64,000 nt of DNA from Pocillopora verrucosa (taxonomy: Eukaryota; Cnidaria; Anthozoa; Scleractinia; Pocilloporidae): NCBI RefSeq assembly GCF_036669915.1, contig NC_089313.1, positions 14,091,940-14,155,939 on the forward strand. Direction: 5' to 3'. Positions within the stretch are counted from its first letter, which is position 1; each line of letters opens with the position of its first letter. A model generated the notes under the pieces. The model was not told the origin of the DNA. It searched no databases and was given only the letters and a program-made list of their open reading frames with translations. Both the position numbers and the translations under genes were made by a program. Shown here piece by piece: positions 1 through 11,057 of this stretch.

Positions 1-339
1 CATCATGAAATACAACCAGTTTTCCTATGTTAGAAAAATAAATGAAAAGAACCAAACTATCTGATATTCAAACATTACTTATATACCTCTTACTAAGTTT
101 AAGGTTTGTACTGTAAGTTTTTTCCACTCAGATTTCTGGCCTAAGCATGAAGCCTGCATAAATCTGAGCCAAAAAATAAGGTTCCACAATTTACAGTATT
201 GACCAAGAAAGCAAGGTTTGTAAGAGATTTATTACATCTTTGGGCTAAAAGATTTCAAATCAAAAAAACTTTTGAATTTAGTAGGCCATACTAATCTTAG
301 TGCATATATTAACTGAGAATTGGTATAAGTAATATTTAC

Positions 340-1857
340 CTCTGAGTCAGCATAAATCTCATCAAAGTCAGGGACTGTGAGGTGTTCCCCTTCCTTCATT
401 AGTAACTTAACCTGGTCCTGATTATAAATATTATCCAGATCAATGGGCCTGTGACTTAAAAAATAAGAAAGAAAGTGAAATTAAAAATTTGTCAGATTTT
501 ATTCTGCTCAAGATACCACAGGATTCCTCATTACCTGTCAGCAATGTAAAAAATGACATCTTCCTCTGGTTCCAGTATCTCCAGAATGTTCAAATTTGCA
601 CCACAGTTTATCAAAAATATATGCTTCAACTGAAAATGTTCAAAGAAAAACCAATCAAATCCAACATCTAAAACTTATGTACTTAGAAAAATTGGCAGTT
701 TATAGACAAGTGGTTGCAATAGGGGTTCGTTACAAAATATATTTTGTCTCCTGTTGACTAAAATTTCATTTCTGCATATACGTTTTTCCTGTAGGTATGT
801 TAGGTGAAGTGGTAGTTGAAATTTCTTTTTTTCCCCTGTCAACTAAAATTTCATTTCTTCATGTAATGTTTTTCTGTAGGTAGGTTATGCATAGTGGTGG
901 AGATAAATAAATAAATAAATAAATAAGTAAACAAATAAATACTTCCCACTCGTATAAAAAGGTAATTCACTAGCAAAGCTGTATTTTTTCGTTGTTTACC
1001 TGTTCAGAGTGTTCATGATAGGCCTTCACTAGATCCTCTTTTCCACTAACAGGGACGATAGTGTACTGCACATTATCACATTTAAACAGCCACTATCAAA
1101 AGACAAACAGAAGAAATGAAGAATGAACTGGGTAACATCACTGACAGTAATTTTCAGAATTTATTGATTTCAAGAGTTATTTAATAATTGGAATTGTAGA
1201 GATTTTTAATACGATATATGTAAAAGGAACATATTCGGAAGAAAAAGGGAAAAGGAGGGGGACCAAATTAAGTATAGGGTTAGAGAGGAATCCTCGCTCA
1301 TATTTCAGAAGTCGTTTTCACTGCTTGGTTACATACGAAGTTTATTGTTAGTTTATTGATACAAATGTACACACATGCATGTAGCGCAATAATGATGATC
1401 GAATGGGTCAGATAATTGTACTTAAATAAAAATTACACTCTGAAATGGTTGAGACAATCTTTGAGAAAAATCCTTTCAACTAACGCAAGCCAACTTTGCC
1501 AGTATCCCTATAAAAAGAGGAACATTACCGAGCGAGGAAAAGAAGTGATTCGTGTTTACACTCATGAAGCAATCGTGCCGCGCTCCTAATTCGAATTAGC
1601 TGTTTTTAGTTTCTTTCTAATTTAAAATTGTGATATCTCACCTGAAGAATCTTGCAAGCACATAAGGAGTCTAAGTCAATAGATACAAGAACCAAAACAC
1701 GCTGCAAAAATAATTGTCAGCCATGTTGAATTTTGTTCACGCAGTTCTGAGAGTTTAAAAAACTCAAAAAAGTAACCTAAAAGCAAAAGCAACCTAAGAG
1801 ACTTACTTTGTTGATGATGACATCGTATATTTCTTCTTTGGGTTTCTCCACGAACAT
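340..1857 (-). CDS. CDC45: CDC45 DNA replication factor, N-terminal exons (partial)
   Basis: CDC45 is a subunit of the CMG replicative helicase (CDC45-MCM2-7-GINS), needed to start and elongate nuclear DNA replication. Five coding exons read on the minus strand: 1807-1857, 1642-1701, 1000-1092, 535-629 and 340-454. All have GT donors and AG acceptors and join in phase to give 138 residues beginning [14 protein letters not shown]. Matches to the family are clear: [11 protein letters not shown] (human DVDALCACKIL), the [13 protein letters not shown] block, [16 protein letters not shown], and DSHRP, which corresponds to the DTHRP remnant of the RecJ/DHH fold. The start codon gives the family's short N-terminal tail. 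The remaining three quarters of the protein lies beyond the left edge; I could not place a further exon in 1-339. Short introns and intact frame suggest a working gene. Confidence 0.93.
893..950. repeat. AAAT-type microsatellite in a CDC45 intron
   Basis: A run of ATAA/AAAT units with a few interruptions lies in the intron between the third and fourth CDC45 coding exons. Confidence 0.8.
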
Positions 1858-1949
1858 TTTCCCTCCAAAATAACTAAGAAATCAACATCTGAGCGTAAAA
1901 TTTATTGCGCGACAGGAAACATGAAAGGATCGTTCGAATTTTAATTTTA

Positions 1950-1957
1950 GGCGGGAA
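1950..1957 (+). promoter_or_regulatory. E2F-like site upstream of CDC45
   Basis: GGCGGGAA, preceded by TTTTA, lies about 93 bases upstream of the CDC45 start codon in a short GC-richer patch. It matches the core E2F/DP binding element. CDC45 is a known E2F target in mammals; that this site works here is inference. Confidence 0.45.
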
Positions 1958-4277
1958 GGCGCGGACTTCGTTTAGTCCCAGCTCTCGCTCCGCTGACCGC
2001 AAACGCTTGGCCTTCTGACAGAATGGTAACGGGTGTTATACGGTGAGTGGCGTTGAAAAAACGATGAACAGGTTCGACAAAATATAGAAAAAATGTCGTA
2101 AATTAAATCATTGGTTTTTTTTCTCTCATAACAAGGTATTCCACACAACCAGGCAAGTTTTAAACTGCATCAGGAGCTCATTACCCTCCTGACTGCATCG
2201 GTGGGTGTTTTGCAAGATAATTATTTGGTTTTATGCCATGAGCTGATGATATAAATTGGCCACGCTCAAAACGTCAGTTTTAAAAACTCTTCACGATTGC
2301 CAATTTACATTATCAACTCATTTGATCATGATAGAACCAAATTATTCTTTAATACCATGAAAATGAGTGCCATCTTACAAACGATGCTTGTTCGATGAGG
2401 AGGGTAAAAGGGGGGGTGGGTCTAGCGCACGTTTCACGCAAATCGAAAGGTACAAATAACGCATCACGAAAATTCGGATAAAAAAATTCAACGTATCGTG
2501 AAAAGCAAACTATTCACAGTTCACGGGGTTTTACTTTCGTATTTCCACCGGTCAAGCAACACGCAAAAACCCCTTTCACCCCTTCTTCGATGCAGTTTAT
2601 TCATTGAAACCGTTCTCGTTTTTTTATTAAACACTGTGCTTCGAAAACAAGTGAGATGGTCATCAATACATTAGTGAACCTAAGTAAATGTAATTAATCC
2701 AAACCTGAAATTAAGATTACTTATACTTAAGCTTCCGACATGCAGGGTACGTACCGCCGTTTATGACACTTCAATGAGCCCTTTAATAAGTCGGGTAAAA
2801 CCACATTTCCTACCCTAAATTTGCAATTGAAAGAAAACGTAAGCTGTTCAGCAGATGTTGACATATATAGCCGAATGAATCTAAAGGGCCGAAACTCCGT
2901 GTGTAAGTTTCCTTTAGGGTATAGACGAATTATAATGACATATATAACCTGTTTTTCATAACACTTTGATGCGGTTTCCCATAGGATCATAAAACAAAAG
3001 GCAATAAATGTTCTCGCATTTTCTTCAGGTTACTCGGAACATTTTGACCCCTTTTTATCATAGAGCGGAAGAACCCTTTCACCAAAGTTTTTGTGTAATT
3101 AATCAGAATTAAAGGTGAGTTTCATTAAAAATAAAAGGTTAACGTTGAAGCAATTTCGTACGAAAAGATCGCTGCGATCGGAGCGAGGTTTTTTTGCCAT
3201 GAACTCCCGAGTCAACACTTGTATTATGTTCAGCGGACAAAAATACACTATATCCAGGCCTTCCTGAGAGAACATCGAGAGAAATCGAGTCAATTTTTTG
3301 CCATGAACGCCCGAGTTAATACTTGCATCGTGTTCAGCGGATAACGTTAAGTGTATTGCAGAAATTACATAAGAGCCATTTGACTGAAATAGAATTCTCA
3401 AGAACTCACTTTTATTGATTGGGACTGTGCATCTAAGACTAGAGAAATTTTTGACAAAAAAGACGAACAGGGATAGAAAACGCTGGAAACTTTTGGTTTT
3501 ATAATTTCATCCATAAGATAAACACCTTTTCTTTTTGAATCGCTTTCAAAAGCTGCAGTCCCTAAAGCCATTTTAAAACTAGGTTTTGATATTTTCATAA
3601 TTTTTCCATTTCAATACGGGATAGGGGTTTGTTTTGGCCATATTCGCCTGGAGATATGCAACAACTTCGATGATCGATTGGAGTATGAGGCGAGTGAAAA
3701 CAGAGATAACACACAAAAATTCGTAAAGGATTTTGATGACCATACGAGAGAGTTAAAACTTGAAAGTGGCGAAGTGATCAGTTGATAAGTCACTCAAATT
3801 TCAACTAATGAATAAAACAAGGCTGAGCTTAATCAACTCTGCACCAGAAAATTAACACCTGAACACTAACATAACGGACTACAAACCAGCTCTAATGGCC
3901 CAGTAGGATATCGATTGAGAACATCTTGAGATTTTCTTTGTTTTTTTTGTTTTTTTTTGTGTATGTGTGTTTTACCCCACTGATCTGATTGCATCAAATC
4001 ATAATTTCCCTCCCTTAGACAAGGTTTCGGAAATTTTTCTCTGTTTAATGTTTTCAGAGAGAAGTTTGATGCTCTTTTTACTGACGTTCATTTCAATTTA
4101 GAGGCTAAATTTACGCCACACTAATGAATCAAATCAAAATTTGCGATTACTGAGACAAGTAAAACAACCGTTTTCCTTCGAGATTTAGCCAAAAGTATTC
4201 CGAGATTTCGGCAAAGGAATTACATAGGAGTCCTTAGTAACCAGCAAGCCCTAACAGCAGTTGAGATTTTAAAGAAT
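1958..4277. other. Intergenic region between CDC45 and the first TMEM45-like gene
   Basis: No coding exon can be supported here. The open frames on both strands are short, lack splice context and read as low-complexity sequence. It holds the upstream region of CDC45 and an imperfect direct repeat of about 50 bases (3191-3242 and 3295-3346, offset 104). Confidence 0.6.
3191..3346. repeat. Short direct repeat pair, 104-base spacing
   Basis: A stretch containing TTTTTGCCATGAAC and TGTTCAGCGGA occurs twice with a handful of substitutions. No function seen. Confidence 0.6.
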
Positions 4278-4480
4278 TTAACCCTTTAACTCCCAAGATC
4301 TCATTAGTAATTCTCCCTACTGTCTGCCATAAAATACTTATAATTTCATTTCGGAGAATTTGGTATTGGATCAACTTGTAGTCCCCTAATTGAGTTTTGT
4401 TCTCACTTGTCTGCTTGATTCTGTGTTAATATTGTAAGGAGAAATTCTATCTTGGTCACCCATGGGAGTTAAAGGGTTAA
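4278..4480. mobile_element. Palindromic MITE, TTAACCC family, best-preserved copy
   Basis: A 203-bp element with perfect 18-bp terminal inverted repeats, TTAACCCTTTAACTCCCA on the left and its exact complement on the right (4463-4480). Subterminal inverted motifs related to AATTCTCCCTAC and GTAAGGAGAAATTC lie inside. It has no coding capacity, so it is non-autonomous. Many diverged relatives occur in this window, mainly in introns. Confidence 0.85.
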
Positions 4481-4949
4481 GGGACTTTATCCTCAGCAAA
4501 TAATAAGCAGAACAACAAACTGAATGAGAAATTGATAGTTAATCATCCACAGAACTGGTGTGAAATTGTAGCGAGTCATTTTTTTTTTCTGTTTGTTTTA
4601 AGTTTTCTTGTGGAATTACTCTTTTAAGCCATTACTTTGAAAATTTGACCTCGTTTTCTTAACAGTTTCACTTATTATTAATTTTTTGCAAAAAAAGATT
4701 GCATGCATTGCACCTCGTAAAGGAAAAGAACAAACAACATTCCTTGAGGCGAATTTCTTATCTGTCCATAGCCAAAGGGCGAACTGGCATGTGCAAAAAA
4801 ACAAGCGAAAAAAAATTTTTTGCTTTGTTTTTTCGCTGAGCAACGATTCAACGCAGAACCCATTGACAAATTAATTGGCACAGCTGGTCGTGAACTGTCA
4901 ACATGAATGCTAAATAGCTACACGAGAATCCATAATAACATTGGTCCGT

Positions 4950-4957
4950 GGATATAA
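4950..4957 (+). promoter_or_regulatory. Possible TATA box of TMEM45-like copy A
   Basis: GATATAAAAA lies about 65 bases upstream of the chosen ATG and is identical in copy B (18181 onward). Its position fits a short 5' leader and argues that the open frame upstream of the ATG is not translated. Confidence 0.4.
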
Positions 4958-5016
4958 AAACGCTCTTGACTGCCCTTGATTCGACATCAGTCTCTAGTAC
5001 ATGTGTCTTGAAAATA

Positions 5017-5886
5017 ATGGGGAGCTTCATCGGTCACGCAGTGCCTGGGTCTATATTTCTGTTCATTTCCGTCTGGTCCTTCATCGGTACTCTTATTCGA
5101 AAGCATCAGAACACGAAACCTAGACGAGGTTTGCTTCGCTCAAGCGGTACAACGTGCGCGAGATTAAAAACCCACGCACCTGTCTGGTACCCATGTCCCG
5201 GAAAGACTCTTTCGAAAATTCCACTGGAACCCATTTTAAAGGTGCTCTGTGCGTTTGTGGGGGTTCTCGGGGAGCTTTTCTTGCACCAGTCATGGAGACT
5301 GATCGGCAAAAATGGAGAATTCGTCGAAGACAACATCAATAATCATAGCCATGCCGCTATGTATTGTTTCTTCGGCCTCTCTGGTGTGGTTGATCTTGTG
5401 ATGTGGTATGGTGTAATTTCTCTACCGCCGATGACTGACTATGTGATCATATCAGCAAGTTTCTGGATCGAAGGATTTCTCTTCTATTTTCACCTTCAAG
5501 GCCATTCAGAAATAAGTGTCCGCTTACACGTCATTCTCTACATCGTGATTTTCATCACAGCGGCCTTGTTTCTCGCTGATGTCTTTTTTACGCAACATCA
5601 TTCATTGTTCTCGCTAATAAGGGCTGTTTTGATAGCTGTGCAAGGGTCTTGGTTTTACCAAATTGCCTTTGTTCTATATGGCCCCAACCCTTGGAAAAAC
5701 ACTCCAAAAAATGTTGAAGTGTTGCCGATCGCTTTCGCGTGGCATTTGTTTATTTTCTTAATTCTTTCCTTCGTGTTCGTTGCCGTGTTTAATCGATTCT
5801 GCGGGAAAAAATATACTCGAGATAATCAATTAGATGAGGAGATCTCGGACGAGGAGACAGAAGACATTCCTTTGAAAAGTACCTAA
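5017..5886 (+). CDS. TMEM45-family (DUF716) multipass membrane protein, copy A
   Basis: A single-exon gene of 289 residues. The start at 5017 gives MGSFIGHAVPGSIF, matching the MANFKGHALPGSFF start of vertebrate TMEM45A/B; the frame is open further upstream but only to a GTG. About seven hydrophobic segments can be seen, roughly at residues 7-27, 68-90, 110-132, 142-162, 172-195, 205-230 and 240-268. Family blocks include HSHAAMYCFFGLSGVVDLVMW, EGFLFYFHLQGH and AVQGSWFYQIAFVLYG. The tail is acidic (DEEISDEETED) and ends DIPLKST. Members are integral membrane proteins of poorly defined biochemical role. It lies divergent from CDC45. The lack of introns could mean an old retrocopy or a normal cnidarian state of the family. 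Confidence 0.85.
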   Translation: MGSFIGHAVPGSIFLFISVWSFIGTLIRKHQNTKPRRGLLRSSGTTCARLKTHAPVWYPCPGKTLSKIPLEPILKVLCAFVGVLGELFLHQSWRLIGKNGEFVEDNINNHSHAAMYCFFGLSGVVDLVMWYGVISLPPMTDYVIISASFWIEGFLFYFHLQGHSEISVRLHVILYIVIFITAALFLADVFFTQHHSLFSLIRAVLIAVQGSWFYQIAFVLYGPNPWKNTPKNVEVLPIAFAWHLFIFLILSFVFVAVFNRFCGKKYTRDNQLDEEISDEETEDIPLKST

Positions 5887-8800
5887 CACCAGGACAATAT
5901 ACTGGGAAATTGAACGGATCTTTTTACAGCGCGATACTTACGAACAATTAACATAAGGGATCTCTGCCAAGCTCCAGTACGACTTGTGAGAGGAAAATAG
6001 ATCGCTATCAACTGGAACTGGATGCAGGTGCTTTTAATTTCTGAAATGGCCCGCCGATCAGGACGAAGAGAAATACAAACTTTGGTGGTGTGAAATCTCA
6101 CCACTTGCCAAGCTACAAACTTGAATCTCAGTGAAAAACATCAAGCTTTTTTTTATACACCACTGTCTGAACGAAAAACTACGAGAATCACATTACCCAT
6201 TGATATTTTCCTATCGATAAATTCATAATTCAAGGTTTGCGAAGGTTCATTTGCAATTTCGATTTCTGCTGCAGCGTGAAAATTTGGGGGGTTATTTCAA
6301 CTATTTTTAGCGGGGTAAAAAACAGTGTGCGCTTTTTTTTTTCTTTGATGCCCTTACCGTAGATTAGAATTCGATTATTAAGTCAGCGAAAAACACTAAA
6401 TTGAGGAAATTCAGAAACTGTTGTGAATCATTGCTGTGGTTTAGAGCCTAACTGCAGCATGTTCCCGCTACAGTTATAAATATTGCGGCGCTTCAAATTA
6501 AGGACTGCTGAGTTAAGGGCAACTAATATTTTTTTCGTTTTATTCTTAGCTGAGGGCGAACAATAAACAGTGGCATATTATTTCCTTTCATAAAACATTG
6601 GGAAGTTTTTATTTAATCAAAAGTCTGGTGTATTTGATATTTTGACATTAGGCGTCCCCAGGCAAGGCTTACAAAGGGATATTGTCTCTGTTTGTTTTCA
6701 CAATGCAAAGGATGTAATGATTTCTTTACAATTTTGAAAGGCGTTGTTTTAAATAACTGCCACTACCGTTTTTGAATGAAAAAAAAACTTGAACTCCTGG
6801 AGAGAACAAACTTACTGCGCACATCGGTTGGACTCTTACGGCGTTACCGTTTTTTCTTCAGCATATTGACCCAAAAAAGTACTTCGTTTTTCATATGCGC
6901 TAAGTCAATTGCCAGATCAATTTAGACTTCCGAAAGTGAAAATAAAATTTGCATTTATTTTCAAAAGATTTCGACATAGCGTGACAAATTTCAGTTCCCT
7001 CCGACAGCGAGACAGCTCCTTTCTACGAGACACTAGAGACTATCATTTAGATTCTTGGTTACTATAATACCTATGCAGTCCTGTATTTTCTCTTGATTAC
7101 GTTGGAAAAAAAAACCTCAAAGCAGATATTTATTTTGCGTAAAAGACGAGAACTAATCCACCACTAATCAGCGAAAATGAGTTTTCTAACCGTAATTTAA
7201 AACATTTCAACCATTATTAATATTTTAAAGCTTTAAAAAAAAGTGTTTCTATAATAACGGGAGCAGGCCAGAAATATCGTGAATAAATTATCCAGTATTA
7301 TGGTGGCCCACAACTGTCACGGCAAAAGGAATAACCTCGCGGCAAAAGAAAGAAGACTGACGGCAAAAGAAAACATGCAGTGAGGACATTGTTATTTCTT
7401 TTGCCGTGAGGTTTTTCCTTTTGCCGTGAGTCTTTTACTTTCATCGTGAGGTTATTCTTTTTATCGTGAGGTTATTCTTTTGTCGCGAGGTTTTTTCTTT
7501 TGCCGTGAGTCTTTTACTTTCATCGTGAGGTTATTCTTTTTATCCTGAGGTTATTCTTTTGTCGCGAGGTTTTTTCTTTTGCCGTGAGTCTTGTTCGTTT
7601 GCTGTGGGGTTATTTCTTTTGCCGTGACAGTTATGAACCATCGCACAGAATCCCTTCCATCCTATCTGTTTAAATGTCTCCAGTAAATAAAAAAAGTCTC
7701 AGCGTTTGTAGCCGTAGTGAATAGAAAAACAAAAATATTCTAAATTTCTCTACTGTAAATGGCGTGTGCCAGAGGAAAATCTCTTGAAGTTGGGTTAGCA
7801 GATATGGTGCGAAGACACTCAATTAAATTTCGATATATGTGGATTAAAGCTTTTCTTTAAGAGATTCCTGGAGACATTTAATGTCACGAACTAGGAGAAA
7901 ACGTCAGGTATCCAGGAGCCAAAATTGTTCAGGGAGACTCTAGTAAGCTGGCAGAGTAACACCCACTCTTTCTACCTCAACGCTTTGGCAATCGGACATG
8001 TGGCGGATTTCATACTGAGAGCAAAATTGATGTTTCATCGGTTCCTGTAATAGTCTCACATGTTACGATTAATGTATTACGCACCGACTTTCGAACGTGA
8101 GTGATCATTTTCTATATCATTTCGCCGAATTTTCTAGCGATTTTTTAATGTTTTAGAGGATTGCTTTCTCCGAAATTATTACCTCCTACTTGAACGATGG
8201 TCGTCTTTCTTGTTGTGATGAGGATTATCTTATATAATGATGATTATGAAATTAGGCTCGCTCTTCTGATTAAGCACTACAAAGCTAGTCTCTAAATCGA
8301 TGCCAAAAGTATATTCACACCGACAGTTTACTAATTTTTTTTAAGGAGCATAATTTTCGCTAAGCAAGCCAGACACTTAAATTGTTTTAAACGATCTTCA
8401 TGAATTTTTAAATGTCATTAAAATGAATGAAATTACAAAGGATCAATTTCCTCTGCAAGATGAAAAACTGTCCTAGAAAAATCCTTTGAATGCCTCAAAG
8501 ACTGCGTCCTTTTCCTTTTTTGCGCTTCAAGTATCTGAGCGTGTTTCTGACACATCAGTGATTAGAATTTTCCTTTTGATGTTCATAAACATCAGAAGAC
8601 AGAAGCATTCTCAGTTCGTTGTCAAGAAGTTACGGACGATTCATTATTTATCGCCAGAGGAGTCGAAGGAGTGACTTGTCCCTTTGCAAAAGGCACCTCG
8701 TTGAACAGCTGTTTCGACGGCTTGTCTCAAAGCAAATGGGAAAACTAACAAGGAGGGCGGGCTTTCTGATACTCTTCAGTATCTAGGTAAGGATAAATGT

Positions 8801-10440
8801 TGTTTTTTTTAAGTTACTTTTTTCACCAAAATTCTTTAGCATGAATTTGGTCTCCTAGAGAAAAGCACAACATGGGAGAACGTTGTTCTTCAGGTAAACA
8901 AATAGACAGAAAGCGCATTTCTTATCTAAATTAGTTTGCTCGTGTACATGGTTCGCGTCTAGTTGAGAGGGCACGGAACAAGAAAAGAATCGCGTACGCT
9001 GTGTACTAAGTTCGCGTCTCACAAAAGACGGGAACTCGTCCTTTCAAACGGTATATTTATAGGTTGTGTGCTCAAAAACCTTTTACATTAGGGAGAAAAG
9101 ATTAATTCCAGACTCATACTCACGCTAAATACAACTCTTTATTAAACATAAGGCATTTCGCTTGTGCTTGTGATACGCTCTAACTATTTCTAAATGAAGT
9201 AAACGTTTATTTGACGAATATGAATTTCGACAGTGCAATGTCATGCTGCAGTTTCTCAGGATTGCGTGATCATTTGAAATGCGTGACTGTCACGGGAACC
9301 GTTCTAGATATTTCATGACAACAGTAGTAGCACCAGAGAGCATGATACGTGAGAGACTATGCATTTCCTCATTTTGATTAATCCAGTGACGAGGTTTAAA
9401 ATCTGTTCTCCGAGACTCAACTGATATCACACCTTCACCTCGCTGTTTGCGTTAAAAAAGGGACCCCCATTACCGCAAGGTAAAAAGAAATGTTTGAAAA
9501 TTGGTCATTCGCGCAGTTCGTTGTGCAATACCCTAACAGCACTTCTCCTGGGATACCTGCATGCTAAATCTACACTCTTCCACGGCAATTATACGAGGCT
9601 AAGAACAAATCATACTTTGAAAAACTCACCACAGAACAGCATCTAAAATACTTCGACGGCTTTACATTAAATTTTTCTCCTTTAGAATTCGATTTCTAGC
9701 CACAATACCTTTTGACAATAATTAACAATCATTGGTGCAATAATGTTCCAGAAAATAGTTATGTCGGAACAATTCAAAATATATTTATAAACATTTTAAA
9801 TTCTTACTTGATTCATAAATTAATTACATTTAGGAGAAACATTGTCCACACAAGAAATAACTTTAATTTGTTAGGTAAATAACCAGAATTTCACCATACA
9901 CAATTTTATACGAGATAAATTTCAATTGAGCTGTGGATGAAGTCAAGAGAAGAAATAATCCTCAAAAGTGACTTGCAGTTTATGCAACAGAAACGAAGCT
10001 AGGAAAAAATTCAGGATTTGACACCAGGGGCCGTAGTATCGTATCTCTACATCTTATCCAAACCGCGCTTACACGCAGGCATCGGGCCTCCGGGATTCTT
10101 TCTAACTTTCGGCCGGCCCTCTTGACACTTTTCATAAAAATAAATTTTCGTATTAAAGGTTTGGTCAAATTGGAGATGGCTTGGAACGAGGCTTTGTTAA
10201 ACAACGGCTAAACTTAGTTTTAGTAAATAGTGCTTTTCAAGTTAACTTGTAACAATTCCATTTGAAATAACATTATGCTCTTTCCCAAAAAGCGAAAGAT
10301 TAAATAATGTTTCTAAATTTATCTCAAAATAACAGCATTTTACAAAAAAAGTTCTCTGAAATGGTTTACAAAAAATTTCCGTGCCTTCACCTCCTATACA
10401 AAGCAATTAGCTTGCAACAAATATAACATGCTTATGTAGT
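5887..10440. other. Non-coding part of duplicated segment A
   Basis: About 4.5 kb downstream of TMEM45-like copy A with no supportable gene. Open frames are short and are often broken or changed between the two copies, which argues against coding. The only clear structure is the foldback minisatellite at 7312-7632. Confidence 0.6.
7312..7632. mobile_element. Foldback element with internal minisatellite, copy A
   Basis: The ends are inverted: AACTGTCACGGCAAAAG on the left and CTTTTGCCGTGACAGTT on the right. The interior is a degenerate tandem array of about 25-28-base units containing TTTTGCCGTGAG, TTTCATCGTGAG or TTTGTCGCGAGG variants, mostly in one orientation, with a short inverted portion near the left end. 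No coding capacity. The matching element in copy B is 38 bp shorter, so the array has changed since the copies separated. Confidence 0.75.
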
Positions 10441-10447
10441 TAGACAT

Positions 10448-10860
10448 TTCAACCCTTGCACTCCAGAGATTTAAATATAAATTCTCCACACGGTCTGCCA
10501 TGCATTTCTTAAAGTTTTAGCGAGGAGAAAATGGTATTTAATCAATTAACATCCTTAAGTTGATATTTTACTTTCCTCTAATCACCTTCCTGATTGAAAA
10601 TGTAATAATATTGCGGGAGAAATTCATTTTTGGTCACTCCAGGGAGAGAAAAGGTCACCCCTGTAACTTTTATTAATGACCAAGACAGAATTTCTCCTTA
10701 CCATATCAAGCAGACAAGTGATGAGAATAAAGAAAAATATCAACAAGACAATTATCAGTTGATCCAGCACCAAATTCTCAGACTGAACATCATGAGAATT
10801 GAATGGCAGATAGTAAGGAGAATTACTAATGAGGTTCAGAGAGAGAAAGGGTTAATTAAA
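10448..10860. mobile_element. Two adjoining diverged TTAACCC-family MITE remnants
   Basis: Family landmarks are present in degraded form: CAACCCTTGCACTCCAGAG, CGGTCTGCCATG, CGGGAGAAATTC and TTGGTCACTCC in the first; GACCAAGACAGAATTTCTCC, GATAGTAAGGAGAATTAC and AAAGGGTTAA in the second. The pair is repeated at 23930-24335 in copy B, so insertion predates the duplication. Confidence 0.65.
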
Positions 10861-11057
10861 AAATATAATAATAATTCTAAATTTTAATTCACTTAGTATC
10901 TCACAAATTACTAGTGCAGCCAGTCTCTTCAGCAATGCAAACCACATACAAGAAACAAAACTTGAAAGAGATGACTGCTTCTCTGATGAGATAAGCAACT
11001 CTGTAATGGCCAACTGTCAATGTGTTTTCAGGCAAGCCACACAAACAGGGTTAATTA

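Noticed and set aside
4948..5016. Extended N-terminus of the TMEM45-like protein starting at a GTG
   Set aside because: Non-ATG start, overlap with a TATA-like box, and the downstream ATG matches the family start.
7400..7632. Regular short repeats that could suggest a CRISPR array
   Set aside because: The units are degenerate and contiguous without unique spacers, the ends are inverted, and the sequence is eukaryotic.
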